Positions 26,441 to 34,520 of a DNA stretch of 64,000 nucleotides are shown here, one piece after another. A program made the position numbers and the translations under genes. The stretch spans positions 81,415 through 145,414 of the forward strand of contig NZ_JAJFEQ010000012.1 of the NCBI RefSeq assembly GCF_020707265.1. The letters are read 5' to 3'. This stretch comes from Massilia sp. IC2-477 (GTDB taxonomy: Bacteria > Pseudomonadota > Gammaproteobacteria > Burkholderiales > Burkholderiaceae_D). The notes beneath the pieces were generated by a model. The model had not been told where the DNA came from, did not search any database, and worked only from the letters and a program-made list of their open reading frames with translations. Within the stretch, counting starts at the first letter, position 1. The number at the start of each line of letters is the position of its first letter.

Positions 26441-27211
26441 ATGCCACGAATTATCTCCGCCAACCTGAACGGCATCCGCTCCGCCCACAAGAAAGGCTTC
26501 TTCAACTGGCTCGCCACCCAGTCTGCAGACTTCATCTGCGTGCAGGAACTGAAGGCCCAGGAAGCCGACATGACCGAGGAATTCCTCTCCCCGCACGGCT
26601 ACCACGGCCACTTCCACTACGCGGAAAAGAAGGGCTACTCGGGCACCGGCGTCTACAGCCGCAGCGCGCCCGACAACAAGCGCATCGGCTTCGGCTGCCT
26701 TGAGTTCGACGCCGAGGGCCGCTACACCCGCTGCGACTTCGGCAACCTGACCGTGATCTCGGTCTACTGCCCGTCCGGCTCCTCTTCGCCCGAACGGCAA
26801 CTGGCCAAGTTCCGCTTCATGGAGGTGTTCCTGCCGCACCTAGAGGAGCTGAAGGCGGAAGGCCGCGAAGTGGTGATTTGCGGCGACTGGAACATCGCGC
26901 ACAAGGAGATCGACCTCAAGAACTGGAAGAGCAACCAGAAGAACTCGGGCTTCCTGCCGGAAGAACGCGCCTGGATGACGCGCATCTTCGACGAGATCGG
27001 CCTGGTGGACGTGCACCGCGCCGTGGCGCCCGACGCCGCCGACTACACCTGGTGGAGCAACCGCGGCCAGGCCTACGCGAAGAACGTGGGCTGGCGTATC
27101 GACTACCACGTGGCCACCCCGGGCATCGCAGCCTGCGCCAAGTCGGTCTCGATTTACAAGGACGAGCGCTTCAGCGACCATGCTCCGCTCATCATTGATT
27201 ACCATCTCTAA
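26441..27211 (+). CDS. xthA: Exodeoxyribonuclease III
   Basis: 256 residues. AP endonuclease and 3'-5' exonuclease of base excision repair. Endonuclease/exonuclease/phosphatase motifs: ANLNGIRSA with the metal-site Asn, CVQELKAQ with the metal Glu, GDWNIAH with catalytic Asp/Asn, WWSN, and the terminal RFSDHAPLIID with catalytic Asp-His. ATG 26441 gives the family start PRIISANLNG; an in-frame TTG 12 bases earlier has no support. Confidence 0.95.
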   Translation: MPRIISANLNGIRSAHKKGFFNWLATQSADFICVQELKAQEADMTEEFLSPHGYHGHFHYAEKKGYSGTGVYSRSAPDNKRIGFGCLEFDAEGRYTRCDFGNLTVISVYCPSGSSSPERQLAKFRFMEVFLPHLEELKAEGREVVICGDWNIAHKEIDLKNWKSNQKNSGFLPEERAWMTRIFDEIGLVDVHRAVAPDAADYTWWSNRGQAYAKNVGWRIDYHVATPGIAACAKSVSIYKDERFSDHAPLIIDYHL

Positions 27212-27405
27212 TAGTAAACCTGGTATTTATTAGGTTTACTTCTGAATCCCTTCCCCCACATCGGGGGGATTCGGCATCAGCTTGATGTAAAAAAGCACCA
27301 CTTCGCCCTCTTTGGCGAAATGGCATTGCCTGTTTATTGATACTATCCGTCTGGTAACTTTCTCATTAGAATTTTCCGTTGACGGAATATCAATAAACGG
27401 CCGCC
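27212..27405. other. AT-rich leader region before the Ig-repeat gene
   Basis: 194 bases, clearly poorer in GC than the flanks. It holds a hairpin at 27244-27272 (GAATCC/GGATTC plus CCCC/GGGG, no T run), a second hairpin TTCGCC-N6-GGCGAA at 27302-27319, and a 14-base palindrome TTCCGT-TG-ACGGAA at 27374-27387, 18 bases before the ATG. The first hairpin may end xthA transcription weakly. The palindrome is a candidate operator. I could not place a confident promoter. Confidence 0.45.
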
Positions 27406-30400
27406 ATGACCTCGACTACCCCTGCTTCGCCCGCCATCCCGACCATCACCGTCAGCAGCGCTGGCGCGGCGACCCACATCGACCTGAACTTCGCTGCCTT
27501 CGCTGCGACGATGGCCAAGGGCAGCGGTTCGATCTTCCTGACCGACGGCGCGGTGCAGACCGTGATCGACCGCGCCACCGGCCAGCCCAAGCTGCGCGTG
27601 GTCGGCGGCACCTTCAGCAAGGAAATCACGCTCGACAAGCTGAGCATCAGCGGCACCCACGTGAGCTTCGACGCCACCGGCCTGCCGCCGGGCGCGAAGC
27701 TGAACCTGTACATGGCCGCGGGCACCCTGGTTAGCGGCGGCAAGGCGGTGCCGGCCATTACGGTGCCCGAGAAACTCAGCTTCAACGTGCCGGGCACCGT
27801 ACCACCGCCACCCGGCCTGAGTGCCACCATCACCGTCGAAGACCGCGTACTAAAGGCCGGCGCCGACATCAAGGTGACGGTCACCTTCTCGAAAGCCCTG
27901 GAGTCGCTCGACGAAGCGGCGATCAGCGCAGACCATGCCAGCATCAAGAACATCGGCCACAGCACCGATAACCGCACCTGGACCATTACCCTGAGCGCTG
28001 CCGACAGCATCGAATCGGCGACCAATGCGCTGCGCCTGGACATGAGCAAGGTGAGCAGCGCGGACGGCACGTCCGGCAGCGGCGTTCTCACTTCGGGGAA
28101 CTACCTGGTCGACACCGTCGTAGACGCCTATCTGCTCGATATCGTGGAAGTCAATGACGGCGGTCCATCGAGCACGGACGGGATCACGAACATCAGTGGC
28201 GCCAGCGGCGACAATCCGCAGTTCGTCAAGGGCACGTTGCGAGGTGGCCTCGCGTCGGACGAATACATCGAGCTGGTCATCAATGATGTCACGGTGGACA
28301 AGTCCCGTATTCAGATAACGGCCGATGGAGACTATATCGAATGGTCATACAATCGTGGCGGCGACGCCGACCCGCCACTCGTGTTCGACCGTACCGAGAA
28401 CGAGATCACTGCCCGGGTCGTCAAGCTGGACGGACACTACAGCACTGCGGTCGGCAAGACCATCATCCTCGATACGACGCAGCCGAAGGTCCTCACCTCG
28501 CCTCATGAATCCACCAACGTCCCCCTCGACGCGAACCTGGTCGTCACCTTCGACGAAGCCGTCTTCTGGCACCATGAAGAGAGCGATGCGGACATGCTTT
28601 ACCTGTATGGCAGTGACGAATCCATTATCGAAATCTACCTGGATGAGACCAACTTCTCGGAAGGTGGAAAGAAACTGACCATCAGCGCCGCCGAGCACAA
28701 CATGAAAGCGGGAATCGACTACTCGCTGGTGCTGCCCGAGAACCTGACGGATCTGGCCGGCAATCACGTCTTCGGCTACGAAATAGATTTCAGGACCGCA
28801 GAGGGCGGCAGCGAACCGGATACCACGGACCCGCACGCGACACGGGTCGTGGTGGAGGGTGACGGTTTCTACAAGGCCGGCGACGTCATCACCTTCCGCG
28901 TCCAGTTCGACGAGTACGTCAAGGTGATCACCGAAGCCATCCCTTCCATCACCCTCAGCAACAACAAGAAAGCATCCTACGCGGGCAACCTCGGTGACGA
29001 ACTGGTCTTCAAGTACACCGTCGCTGCTGGCGACGACTCGTCCAGCCTCAAGATCAAGGACATCGCGGAACTGGGCGGCACGGTCGAAGATCTGGCCGGC
29101 AACGCGCTCGACCTGCTGGCCAGCGCTCACATTGTCCTCGGCGGCATCTACGACGACAGTGGATACGGCTACATGATTGACGTGAAGGTGGATACCATCG
29201 CTCCCACCGCGCCGGATGCTCCTGTGCTCGACGCGCTGGCCAGCGACTCCGGCGCCCTGGGCGACGGCATCACCGACGACAATACGCCAACCTTGAACGG
29301 CACAGCCGAAGCCAGTGCCGAGATCGCCATCTACAACGGGAGCACCCTGCTCGGGACGACCAAGGCCAATGCCGACGGCGTCTGGACCAAGACCCTCGGC
29401 ACGCCGGTTGCACTGGCCGACGGCAGCTACACCATCACGGTGAAGCAAACCGACCGCGCCGGCAATACCAGCACCGCCTCGTCCCCGCTGACACTGGTCA
29501 TCGACACCGCCACGCCGGCCGCCCTGACCACGGTGGTGCTGGCCACCGATACCGGGATTTCGTCCAGTGACGGCATCACGCGCGAAAACTACGCGGCACT
29601 ACGCGGCAGCGGCGCCGAACCGGGCGCCAGCATCAAGATCATGCTGGGCGACGCGGTGGTGGGTATCGGCAGCAGCGACGCCAACGGCGATTGGATCGCG
29701 AATTTCGCTTCTCCCCTGAACGAAGGCGTGCACACCTACAAGGTACGCCAGATCGACGCCGCCGGCCACGCCAGCGCCGATTCGGCGCCGATCAGCTTCA
29801 CGGTCGATCGCACCGGCCCGACCAGCGCGCCGCCGGCGCCGCAACTTGCGACCGCCAGCGATACCGGCGCATCGTCGACCGATGGACTCACCAGCGACAA
29901 CACCCCGACATTCACGGGTACAGGCGCAATCATCAACAGCGAAATCGTGCTCTACGCGGATGAAGCAGAGATCGGGCGCACGGTCAGCGACGCTTCCGGC
30001 AACTGGAACATCACGGTCGGCGCCGCGAAGGCGCTGCATGACGGCACTCACAGCATCGCCGTCCAGCAGCTCGACGTCGCCGGCAACAAGAGCCCCTATT
30101 CGACGTCCGTCACGCTGCGCGTCGATACCGACGCCGACAAGCCGGACCGCCCGGAGCTGGCCGCATCCAGCGACACTGGCAGCTCGAGCAGCGACGGCAT
30201 CACCTCCGACACCACGCCGACCTTCAAGGGCACCGGTGCGGAAAACGGCGCGACGGTGGTGCTGTATGCCGGGACCCGTGTGATCGGAAGCACCGTTGCC
30301 GACAGCGCGGGACACTGGGACCTGACGGTACTGGATGCCGACAAGTTCACCATCGACGGCAGCTACGCGATCACGGCCACGCAAACCGATAAGGCCGGCA

Positions 30401-30777
30401 ACGTCAGCGAGGCCTCGAATCCGTTCACACTGGTCATCGACACGACCGGCCCGACCGTGTCTTCGTTTGTGAACAAGAGCTCGACCCGCGAAGCGCAACT
30501 TGGCTTCAGCGAACAGATCGTGTTCAAGCCGACCGGCATGTTCAAGCTGTTCCAGGCCGCGACCGAGTTCCTGACCTTCAGCGGCAGCAGTGGCAGCGGC
30601 AGCAACTGGTATGTGACCGACGGATCCGGCGGCCACGATTCGGTCCTGAACTTCAAGGTTTCGGTTTCCGGCCTGTACAACCTACAGATGAACAACGAGT
30701 CGATACAGGACCTGGCCGGCAACGTGGCGATCATCGGCTCCCCGCAATGGGTGGTCGACCTGCCCCCGCCGGCCTGA
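27406..30777 (+). CDS. Multi-domain Ig-repeat protein, probable surface or secreted adhesin
   Basis: 1123 residues of tandem beta-sandwich domains. Residues about 1-135 and 137-235 are two irregular Ig-like units and 237-355 a third. About 356-470 is an SbsA/Big_5-type Ig domain (VPLDANLVVTFDEAV). About 472-594 follows the pattern YKAGDVITFRVQFDEYV. Four homologous repeats of about 100 residues follow (595-698, 699-800, 801-905, 906-1011), each with DGIT, (D)NTPT, GNW-type and DxAGN(x)S blocks. About 1012-1123 is a last unit ending in DLPPPA. There is no signal peptide, membrane segment, LPXTG, RTX repeat or autotransporter barrel, and no transporter gene nearby. The start has no clear ribosome binding site. 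The stop abuts the stop of the convergent rluA-family gene with no spacing. Confidence 0.8.
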   Translation: MTSTTPASPAIPTITVSSAGAATHIDLNFAAFAATMAKGSGSIFLTDGAVQTVIDRATGQPKLRVVGGTFSKEITLDKLSISGTHVSFDATGLPPGAKLNLYMAAGTLVSGGKAVPAITVPEKLSFNVPGTVPPPPGLSATITVEDRVLKAGADIKVTVTFSKALESLDEAAISADHASIKNIGHSTDNRTWTITLSAADSIESATNALRLDMSKVSSADGTSGSGVLTSGNYLVDTVVDAYLLDIVEVNDGGPSSTDGITNISGASGDNPQFVKGTLRGGLASDEYIELVINDVTVDKSRIQITADGDYIEWSYNRGGDADPPLVFDRTENEITARVVKLDGHYSTAVGKTIILDTTQPKVLTSPHESTNVPLDANLVVTFDEAVFWHHEESDADMLYLYGSDESIIEIYLDETNFSEGGKKLTISAAEHNMKAGIDYSLVLPENLTDLAGNHVFGYEIDFRTAEGGSEPDTTDPHATRVVVEGDGFYKAGDVITFRVQFDEYVKVITEAIPSITLSNNKKASYAGNLGDELVFKYTVAAGDDSSSLKIKDIAELGGTVEDLAGNALDLLASAHIVLGGIYDDSGYGYMIDVKVDTIAPTAPDAPVLDALASDSGALGDGITDDNTPTLNGTAEASAEIAIYNGSTLLGTTKANADGVWTKTLGTPVALADGSYTITVKQTDRAGNTSTASSPLTLVIDTATPAALTTVVLATDTGISSSDGITRENYAALRGSGAEPGASIKIMLGDAVVGIGSSDANGDWIANFASPLNEGVHTYKVRQIDAAGHASADSAPISFTVDRTGPTSAPPAPQLATASDTGASSTDGLTSDNTPTFTGTGAIINSEIVLYADEAEIGRTVSDASGNWNITVGAAKALHDGTHSIAVQQLDVAGNKSPYSTSVTLRVDTDADKPDRPELAASSDTGSSSSDGITSDTTPTFKGTGAENGATVVLYAGTRVIGSTVADSAGHWDLTVLDADKFTIDGSYAITATQTDKAGNVSEASNPFTLVIDTTGPTVSSFVNKSSTREAQLGFSEQIVFKPTGMFKLFQAATEFLTFSGSSGSGSNWYVTDGSGGHDSVLNFKVSVSGLYNLQMNNESIQDLAGNVAIIGSPQWVVDLPPPA

Positions 30778-31719
30778 TTATTCCCCGGGCCAGGCCAGCC
30801 GGAAGCCGCTCTCGAAACGGCGCGGCTGGCCGCTGAGCGGATCCTCGAAGCTGATCGCGCGCGCCAGCAGCTGCAGCGGCGCGCTGAAGTCGTCGCCCTT
30901 GCAGGGCAGCGCCACCGGGTAGAACGCATCGTTCAGGATCGGCGCCCCGAGGCTCGAGAGGTGCAGGCGCAGCTGGTGCTTGCGGCCCGTGTGCGGATGC
31001 AGCCGGTAATGGGCCACCTCGCCGCGCTGTTCGATCAGCTCGATCAGCGTTTCCGAATTCGGCTCGCCCGGCACCTCGGCGCTGACAAAGAACTGCTCCG
31101 CATCCTGCATGCGGCTGCGGTAGGTAAAGGGGAATTCCCGGTCCTCGAGCGGGCGCGCCAGCGCCTCGTACACCTTGGTCACCACCCGCTTCTGGAACAT
31201 CGACTGGTAGGCCCCGCGCGAGTCCGGGTTGTGCGAAAAGATTACCACGCCCGCGGTCTCGCGGTCGAGCCGGTGGATCGGCACCAGGTGGGGCAAGTCG
31301 AAGCGTTTCTTCAGGCGCACCAGCAGGGTCTCGTGCAGGAAGCGTCCAGTCGGGATGGTCGGCAGGAAGTGCGGCTTATCGGCCACCAGCAGGTGCTCGT
31401 CCTGGAACAGCACCTGTTCCTGGAAAGGAATCGGCGTCTCGGCCTGCTCCAGCTCGCGGTAGTACCAGATGCGCATGCCCTGGCGCACCTGGCTGTCCGC
31501 GCCCAGGGGCATACCCTTGGCGTCGACGATCTCGCCACGCGCCAGGCGCCGCGCCCAGGCGGCTTCGGAGACATCCGGAAAGCGCTCCGCCAGGAAGCGC
31601 AGCATGCCGCCGGCCCGCGTTTCGGTCAGCCACAGGTAGCTGGGCGCGACGCCGTCGCGGGTCGGCAGCGGCACGTAGGCGTTGGCTTCGGCCTGGCGGC
31701 CCTTCCTGCTACTGCCCAT
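30778..31719 (-). CDS. RluA-family pseudouridine synthase
   Basis: 313 residues from ATG 31719. The catalytic motif HRLDRETAGVV contains the nucleophilic Asp. The C-terminal block GRKHQLRLHLSSLG is the second family signature. An N-terminal S4-like part (about 40-90: FLAERFPDVSEAAWARRL) is plausible. It modifies U to pseudouridine in rRNA or tRNA; which site cannot be told from the sequence. The start overlaps the M48 peptidase stop by one base (TGATG). Confidence 0.9.
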   Translation of the reverse strand: MGSSRKGRQAEANAYVPLPTRDGVAPSYLWLTETRAGGMLRFLAERFPDVSEAAWARRLARGEIVDAKGMPLGADSQVRQGMRIWYYRELEQAETPIPFQEQVLFQDEHLLVADKPHFLPTIPTGRFLHETLLVRLKKRFDLPHLVPIHRLDRETAGVVIFSHNPDSRGAYQSMFQKRVVTKVYEALARPLEDREFPFTYRSRMQDAEQFFVSAEVPGEPNSETLIELIEQRGEVAHYRLHPHTGRKHQLRLHLSSLGAPILNDAFYPVALPCKGDDFSAPLQLLARAISFEDPLSGQPRRFESGFRLAWPGE

Positions 31720-32630
31720 CAACGCAGGGCGACATTGGTCCGGTAAGGCGGCAGGCTGGCCGCGGTGGTGCCCTTGGTACGCGCATACACCGGCAACAGC
31801 ACGTTCATGTGCTGCTCCATGATGGCGATGCGGTTCTCGCCGCCCGGGTGGGTCGAGAGCAGCTCGATCGGCGCGCGTTTATCCAGGGCCGCCATCTTGC
31901 GCCACAAGGCGATGCCGGCGCGCGGGTCGTAGCCGGCGCGTGCGGCGATATCCAGGCCCACCAGGTCGGCCTCGCGCTCATCGTCGCGCGAGAATTTCAG
32001 GCCGGCGAACTGGGCGCCGTAGCTGGCGATAGTGCCGGTGATGCCGGGGTCGATGCCGAAGATGCCGGAGATCAGGGCGCCGCCGATGCGCGCACCCGCA
32101 TTGGTCAGGCCCTGCTTGGCCATCTTCTCGCGGCTATGCTCGCGCAGCGCGTGGGCGATTTCGTGGCCCATCACGGCCGCTGCTTCATCGTCGGTCAGCT
32201 TCAGCGAAGTCAGGATGCCGGTAAAGAAGCCGATCCGGCCGCCCGGCATGCAGAAGGCATTGACATCCTTCGAATCGATCACATTGACCTGCCACTGCCA
32301 CTGGCTGGCATCCTGGTTCCAGCGCGCGGTATGCGGAATGATGCGTTTGGCGATGGCGCGCAGGCGCTGGACTTCCGGGTGCGACGGCGGCAGCAGCACG
32401 CCCTTCTGTTGCGCCTGGCTCATCATCTGCGTATATTGCTGCGCTGCAGCCTGGTTGAGCTGTTCTGCCGGCACAAGCTTGCTCAGGCGCGACAGCGGCC
32501 TGACCGCGATGCCATCCTGGACTGTCGTGTTGCGGTCGTCGCGCGCGAAGGCGTCGCCCACGCCCACCGTGCCGACGACGGCGAACAGGGACAGGGAGGC
32601 CGCCAGATGCTTAAGTTTTGTCATTTTCAT
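31719..32630 (-). CDS. M48-family exported metallopeptidase
   Basis: 303 residues. A signal peptide covers about 1-28 (ends GDAFARD). The zinc motif HEIAH is at 156-160, preceded by NAFCMPGGRIGFFTGIL and followed by the third ligand in DDEREADLVGLDIAARAGYDP, the M48 pattern. The domain resembles the catalytic part of BepA/LoiP proteins, but there is no TPR region. No membrane segment beyond the signal. A role in outer-membrane or periplasmic quality control is inferred. An internal start at 32624 would remove two residues. Confidence 0.9.
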   Translation of the reverse strand: MKMTKLKHLAASLSLFAVVGTVGVGDAFARDDRNTTVQDGIAVRPLSRLSKLVPAEQLNQAAAQQYTQMMSQAQQKGVLLPPSHPEVQRLRAIAKRIIPHTARWNQDASQWQWQVNVIDSKDVNAFCMPGGRIGFFTGILTSLKLTDDEAAAVMGHEIAHALREHSREKMAKQGLTNAGARIGGALISGIFGIDPGITGTIASYGAQFAGLKFSRDDEREADLVGLDIAARAGYDPRAGIALWRKMAALDKRAPIELLSTHPGGENRIAIMEQHMNVLLPVYARTKGTTAASLPPYRTNVALR

Positions 32631-32719
32631 CACCCACGAAAAGTAGCTGGAGGAGGACACAATAGCGCGATCATCGCGGATGGCAGCCGCCTCGACAAGC
32701 CGCCACCGCACATAAGCGC

Positions 32720-33349
32720 TCAGGTCACGACGCCGGCTTTCTTGCGCAAACGAAACACCGCCAGGCTGCCCCGCAGGTTGGGCAGGAAGCGCACCGGCTT
32801 GCCCTCCGCCAGGGCCACGAATTCCAGCACTTCCAGGCCGCACTTCTCGGCCAGGTCCTTGAAGTCGTGGATGGTTGCGTAGCGCACGTTGGGCGTATCG
32901 AACCACTGGTAAGGCAGCGAGCGCGAGACCGGCATCCGGCCGCGGATCAGGGCCACGCGGTGCGGCCAGTAGGCGAAGTTCGGGAAGGACACGATGGCTT
33001 CCTGGCCGACGCGCACGATGTCGCGCAGGCGCGCCTCGACGTGCTGCATCATCTGCAGCGAGGACAGGCACAGCACCATGTCGAAGGCGTTGTCGCGGAA
33101 CAGGTCCAGGCCCTGCTCCATGTCGTGCTGGATCACGCTGATGCCGCGCTGGGTGCTCTCCAGCACCTTGTCGTCGGCGATCTCGACGCCGTAGCCGGTG
33201 CAGCCCTTGCTCAGCTCAAGGTAGCGCAGCATGGCGCCGTCGCCGCAGCCGACGTCGAGCACGTGGGCGCGCTCGCGCACCCAGTCGGCGATGAAGGCCA
33301 GGTCGGGGCGCAGGGCGTTCAGTTCATTTTCGTGCATGCTCATGTTCAT
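32720..33349 (-). CDS. metW: Methionine biosynthesis protein MetW
   Basis: 209 residues, class I methyltransferase fold: VLDVGCGDGAMLRYL is the SAM motif. MetW lies next to MetX in proteobacteria using homoserine acylation and is reported to be needed for MetX activity. The ATG at 33349 overlaps the metX stop and has GGGGAG 5 bases upstream inside metX, so translation is coupled. Confidence 0.95.
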   Translation of the reverse strand: MNMSMHENELNALRPDLAFIADWVRERAHVLDVGCGDGAMLRYLELSKGCTGYGVEIADDKVLESTQRGISVIQHDMEQGLDLFRDNAFDMVLCLSSLQMMQHVEARLRDIVRVGQEAIVSFPNFAYWPHRVALIRGRMPVSRSLPYQWFDTPNVRYATIHDFKDLAEKCGLEVLEFVALAEGKPVRFLPNLRGSLAVFRLRKKAGVVT

Positions 33350-34497
33350 GCGGGCTCCCCTGCCAGCTCGCGGGCGATCCGATCGTAGTAGGCGCGCACC
33401 ACCCCGAGATAGCGCGGGTCTTCCAGCAGGAAGGCGTCGTGGCCGTGCGGCGCGTCGATCTCGGCATAGGTCACCTTGCGCCGGTTCGACAGCAGGGCTT
33501 CGACGATCTCGCGGCTGCGCTCGGGCGAGAAGCGCCAGTCGGTGGTGAAGGACGCGATCAGGAACTGGGCCTGGGTGTTCTCCAGCGCCTTGGCCAGGTC
33601 GCCGCCATGCAGGCCGGCCGGGTCGAAGTAGTCGAGCGCCTTGGTGATCAGGAGGTAGGTATTGGCGTCGAAGTATTCCGAGAACTTGTCGCCCTGGTAG
33701 CGCAGGTAGGACTCGATCTCGAAGTCGACGCCGAAGTCGAAGGCGTAGTCGTTGGTCTCGGCCGCGTTGCGCAGGCGGCGGCCGAATTTTTCCGCCATGT
33801 CGTCGTTCGACAGGTAGGTGATGTGGCCGACCATGCGCGCCACCTTCAGGCCGTTCTTCGGCACCACGCCGTGTTCATAGAAATCGCCGCCGTGGTAGTC
33901 CGGGTCCGTGAGGATGGCCTGGCGCGCCACGTCGTTGAAGGCGATGTTCTGGGCCGACAGCTTGGGGGTGGAGGCGATCACGATGCAGTGGCGCAGGCGC
34001 TCGGGGAACATGATGCTCCACGACAGGGCCTGCATGCCGCCGAGCGATCCGCCCATGACGGCGGCGAAGCAGTCGATGCCGAGACGGTCGGCCAGCCTTG
34101 CCTGGGCCGTGACCCAGTCTTCCACCGTCAGGAGCGGGAAGGCCGCGCCATACGGCTTGCCGGTGGCCGGATTCGCGTGCATCGGCCCGGTCGAGCCGAA
34201 GCAGGAGCCGAGGTTGTTCACGCCGATCACGAAGAAGCGGTTGGTGTCGACCGGCTTGCCCGGGCCGACCATGTTGTCCCACCAGCCCTGGCTCTTGGGC
34301 TGGCCGGCATAGGTGCCGGCCACGTGGTGCGAGGCGTTCAGGGCGTGGCAGATCAGCACCGCGTTCGACTTGTCGGCGTTGAGGGTGCCATAGGTTTCAT
34401 ACATCAGCGTGTAGTCGCCGATGCTGGCGCCGCTTTGCAGGCGCAGCGGCTCGGCGAAGTGCATCGCCTGTGGTGTGACGTTTCCGATCGATCCCAT
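33346..34497 (-). CDS. metX: Homoserine O-acyltransferase MetX
   Basis: 383 residues, alpha/beta-hydrolase fold. The nucleophile elbow GGSLGGMQAL has its Ser near 146, and the catalytic His is in PHGHDAFL near 353, with its Asp about 30 residues earlier. It acylates homoserine at the first step of methionine synthesis; in MetW-associated enzymes the donor is often succinyl-CoA, which is known for relatives and not read from this sequence. The frame is open further upstream into ptsI; the start MGSIGNVTPQ was chosen on family length. It is 23 bases after ptsI and may be read from that transcript. Confidence 0.93.
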   Translation of the reverse strand: MGSIGNVTPQAMHFAEPLRLQSGASIGDYTLMYETYGTLNADKSNAVLICHALNASHHVAGTYAGQPKSQGWWDNMVGPGKPVDTNRFFVIGVNNLGSCFGSTGPMHANPATGKPYGAAFPLLTVEDWVTAQARLADRLGIDCFAAVMGGSLGGMQALSWSIMFPERLRHCIVIASTPKLSAQNIAFNDVARQAILTDPDYHGGDFYEHGVVPKNGLKVARMVGHITYLSNDDMAEKFGRRLRNAAETNDYAFDFGVDFEIESYLRYQGDKFSEYFDANTYLLITKALDYFDPAGLHGGDLAKALENTQAQFLIASFTTDWRFSPERSREIVEALLSNRRKVTYAEIDAPHGHDAFLLEDPRYLGVVRAYYDRIARELAGEPA

Positions 34498-34520
34498 GGA
34501 AGCTGTGGAGGTATTTCTTG

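Noticed and set aside
27244..27272. GC hairpin after xthA as a terminator
   Set aside because: The stem has a bulge and no T run follows, so I report it only as a hairpin within the leader region.
29190..30440. Repeat array in the Ig-repeat gene as a CRISPR or DNA-level repeat
   Set aside because: The units are about 300 bases, in frame and diverged in DNA; they are protein domain repeats.
33346..34520. A SAM-responsive riboswitch before metX
   Set aside because: Only 23 bases separate metX from ptsI, which leaves no room for one.
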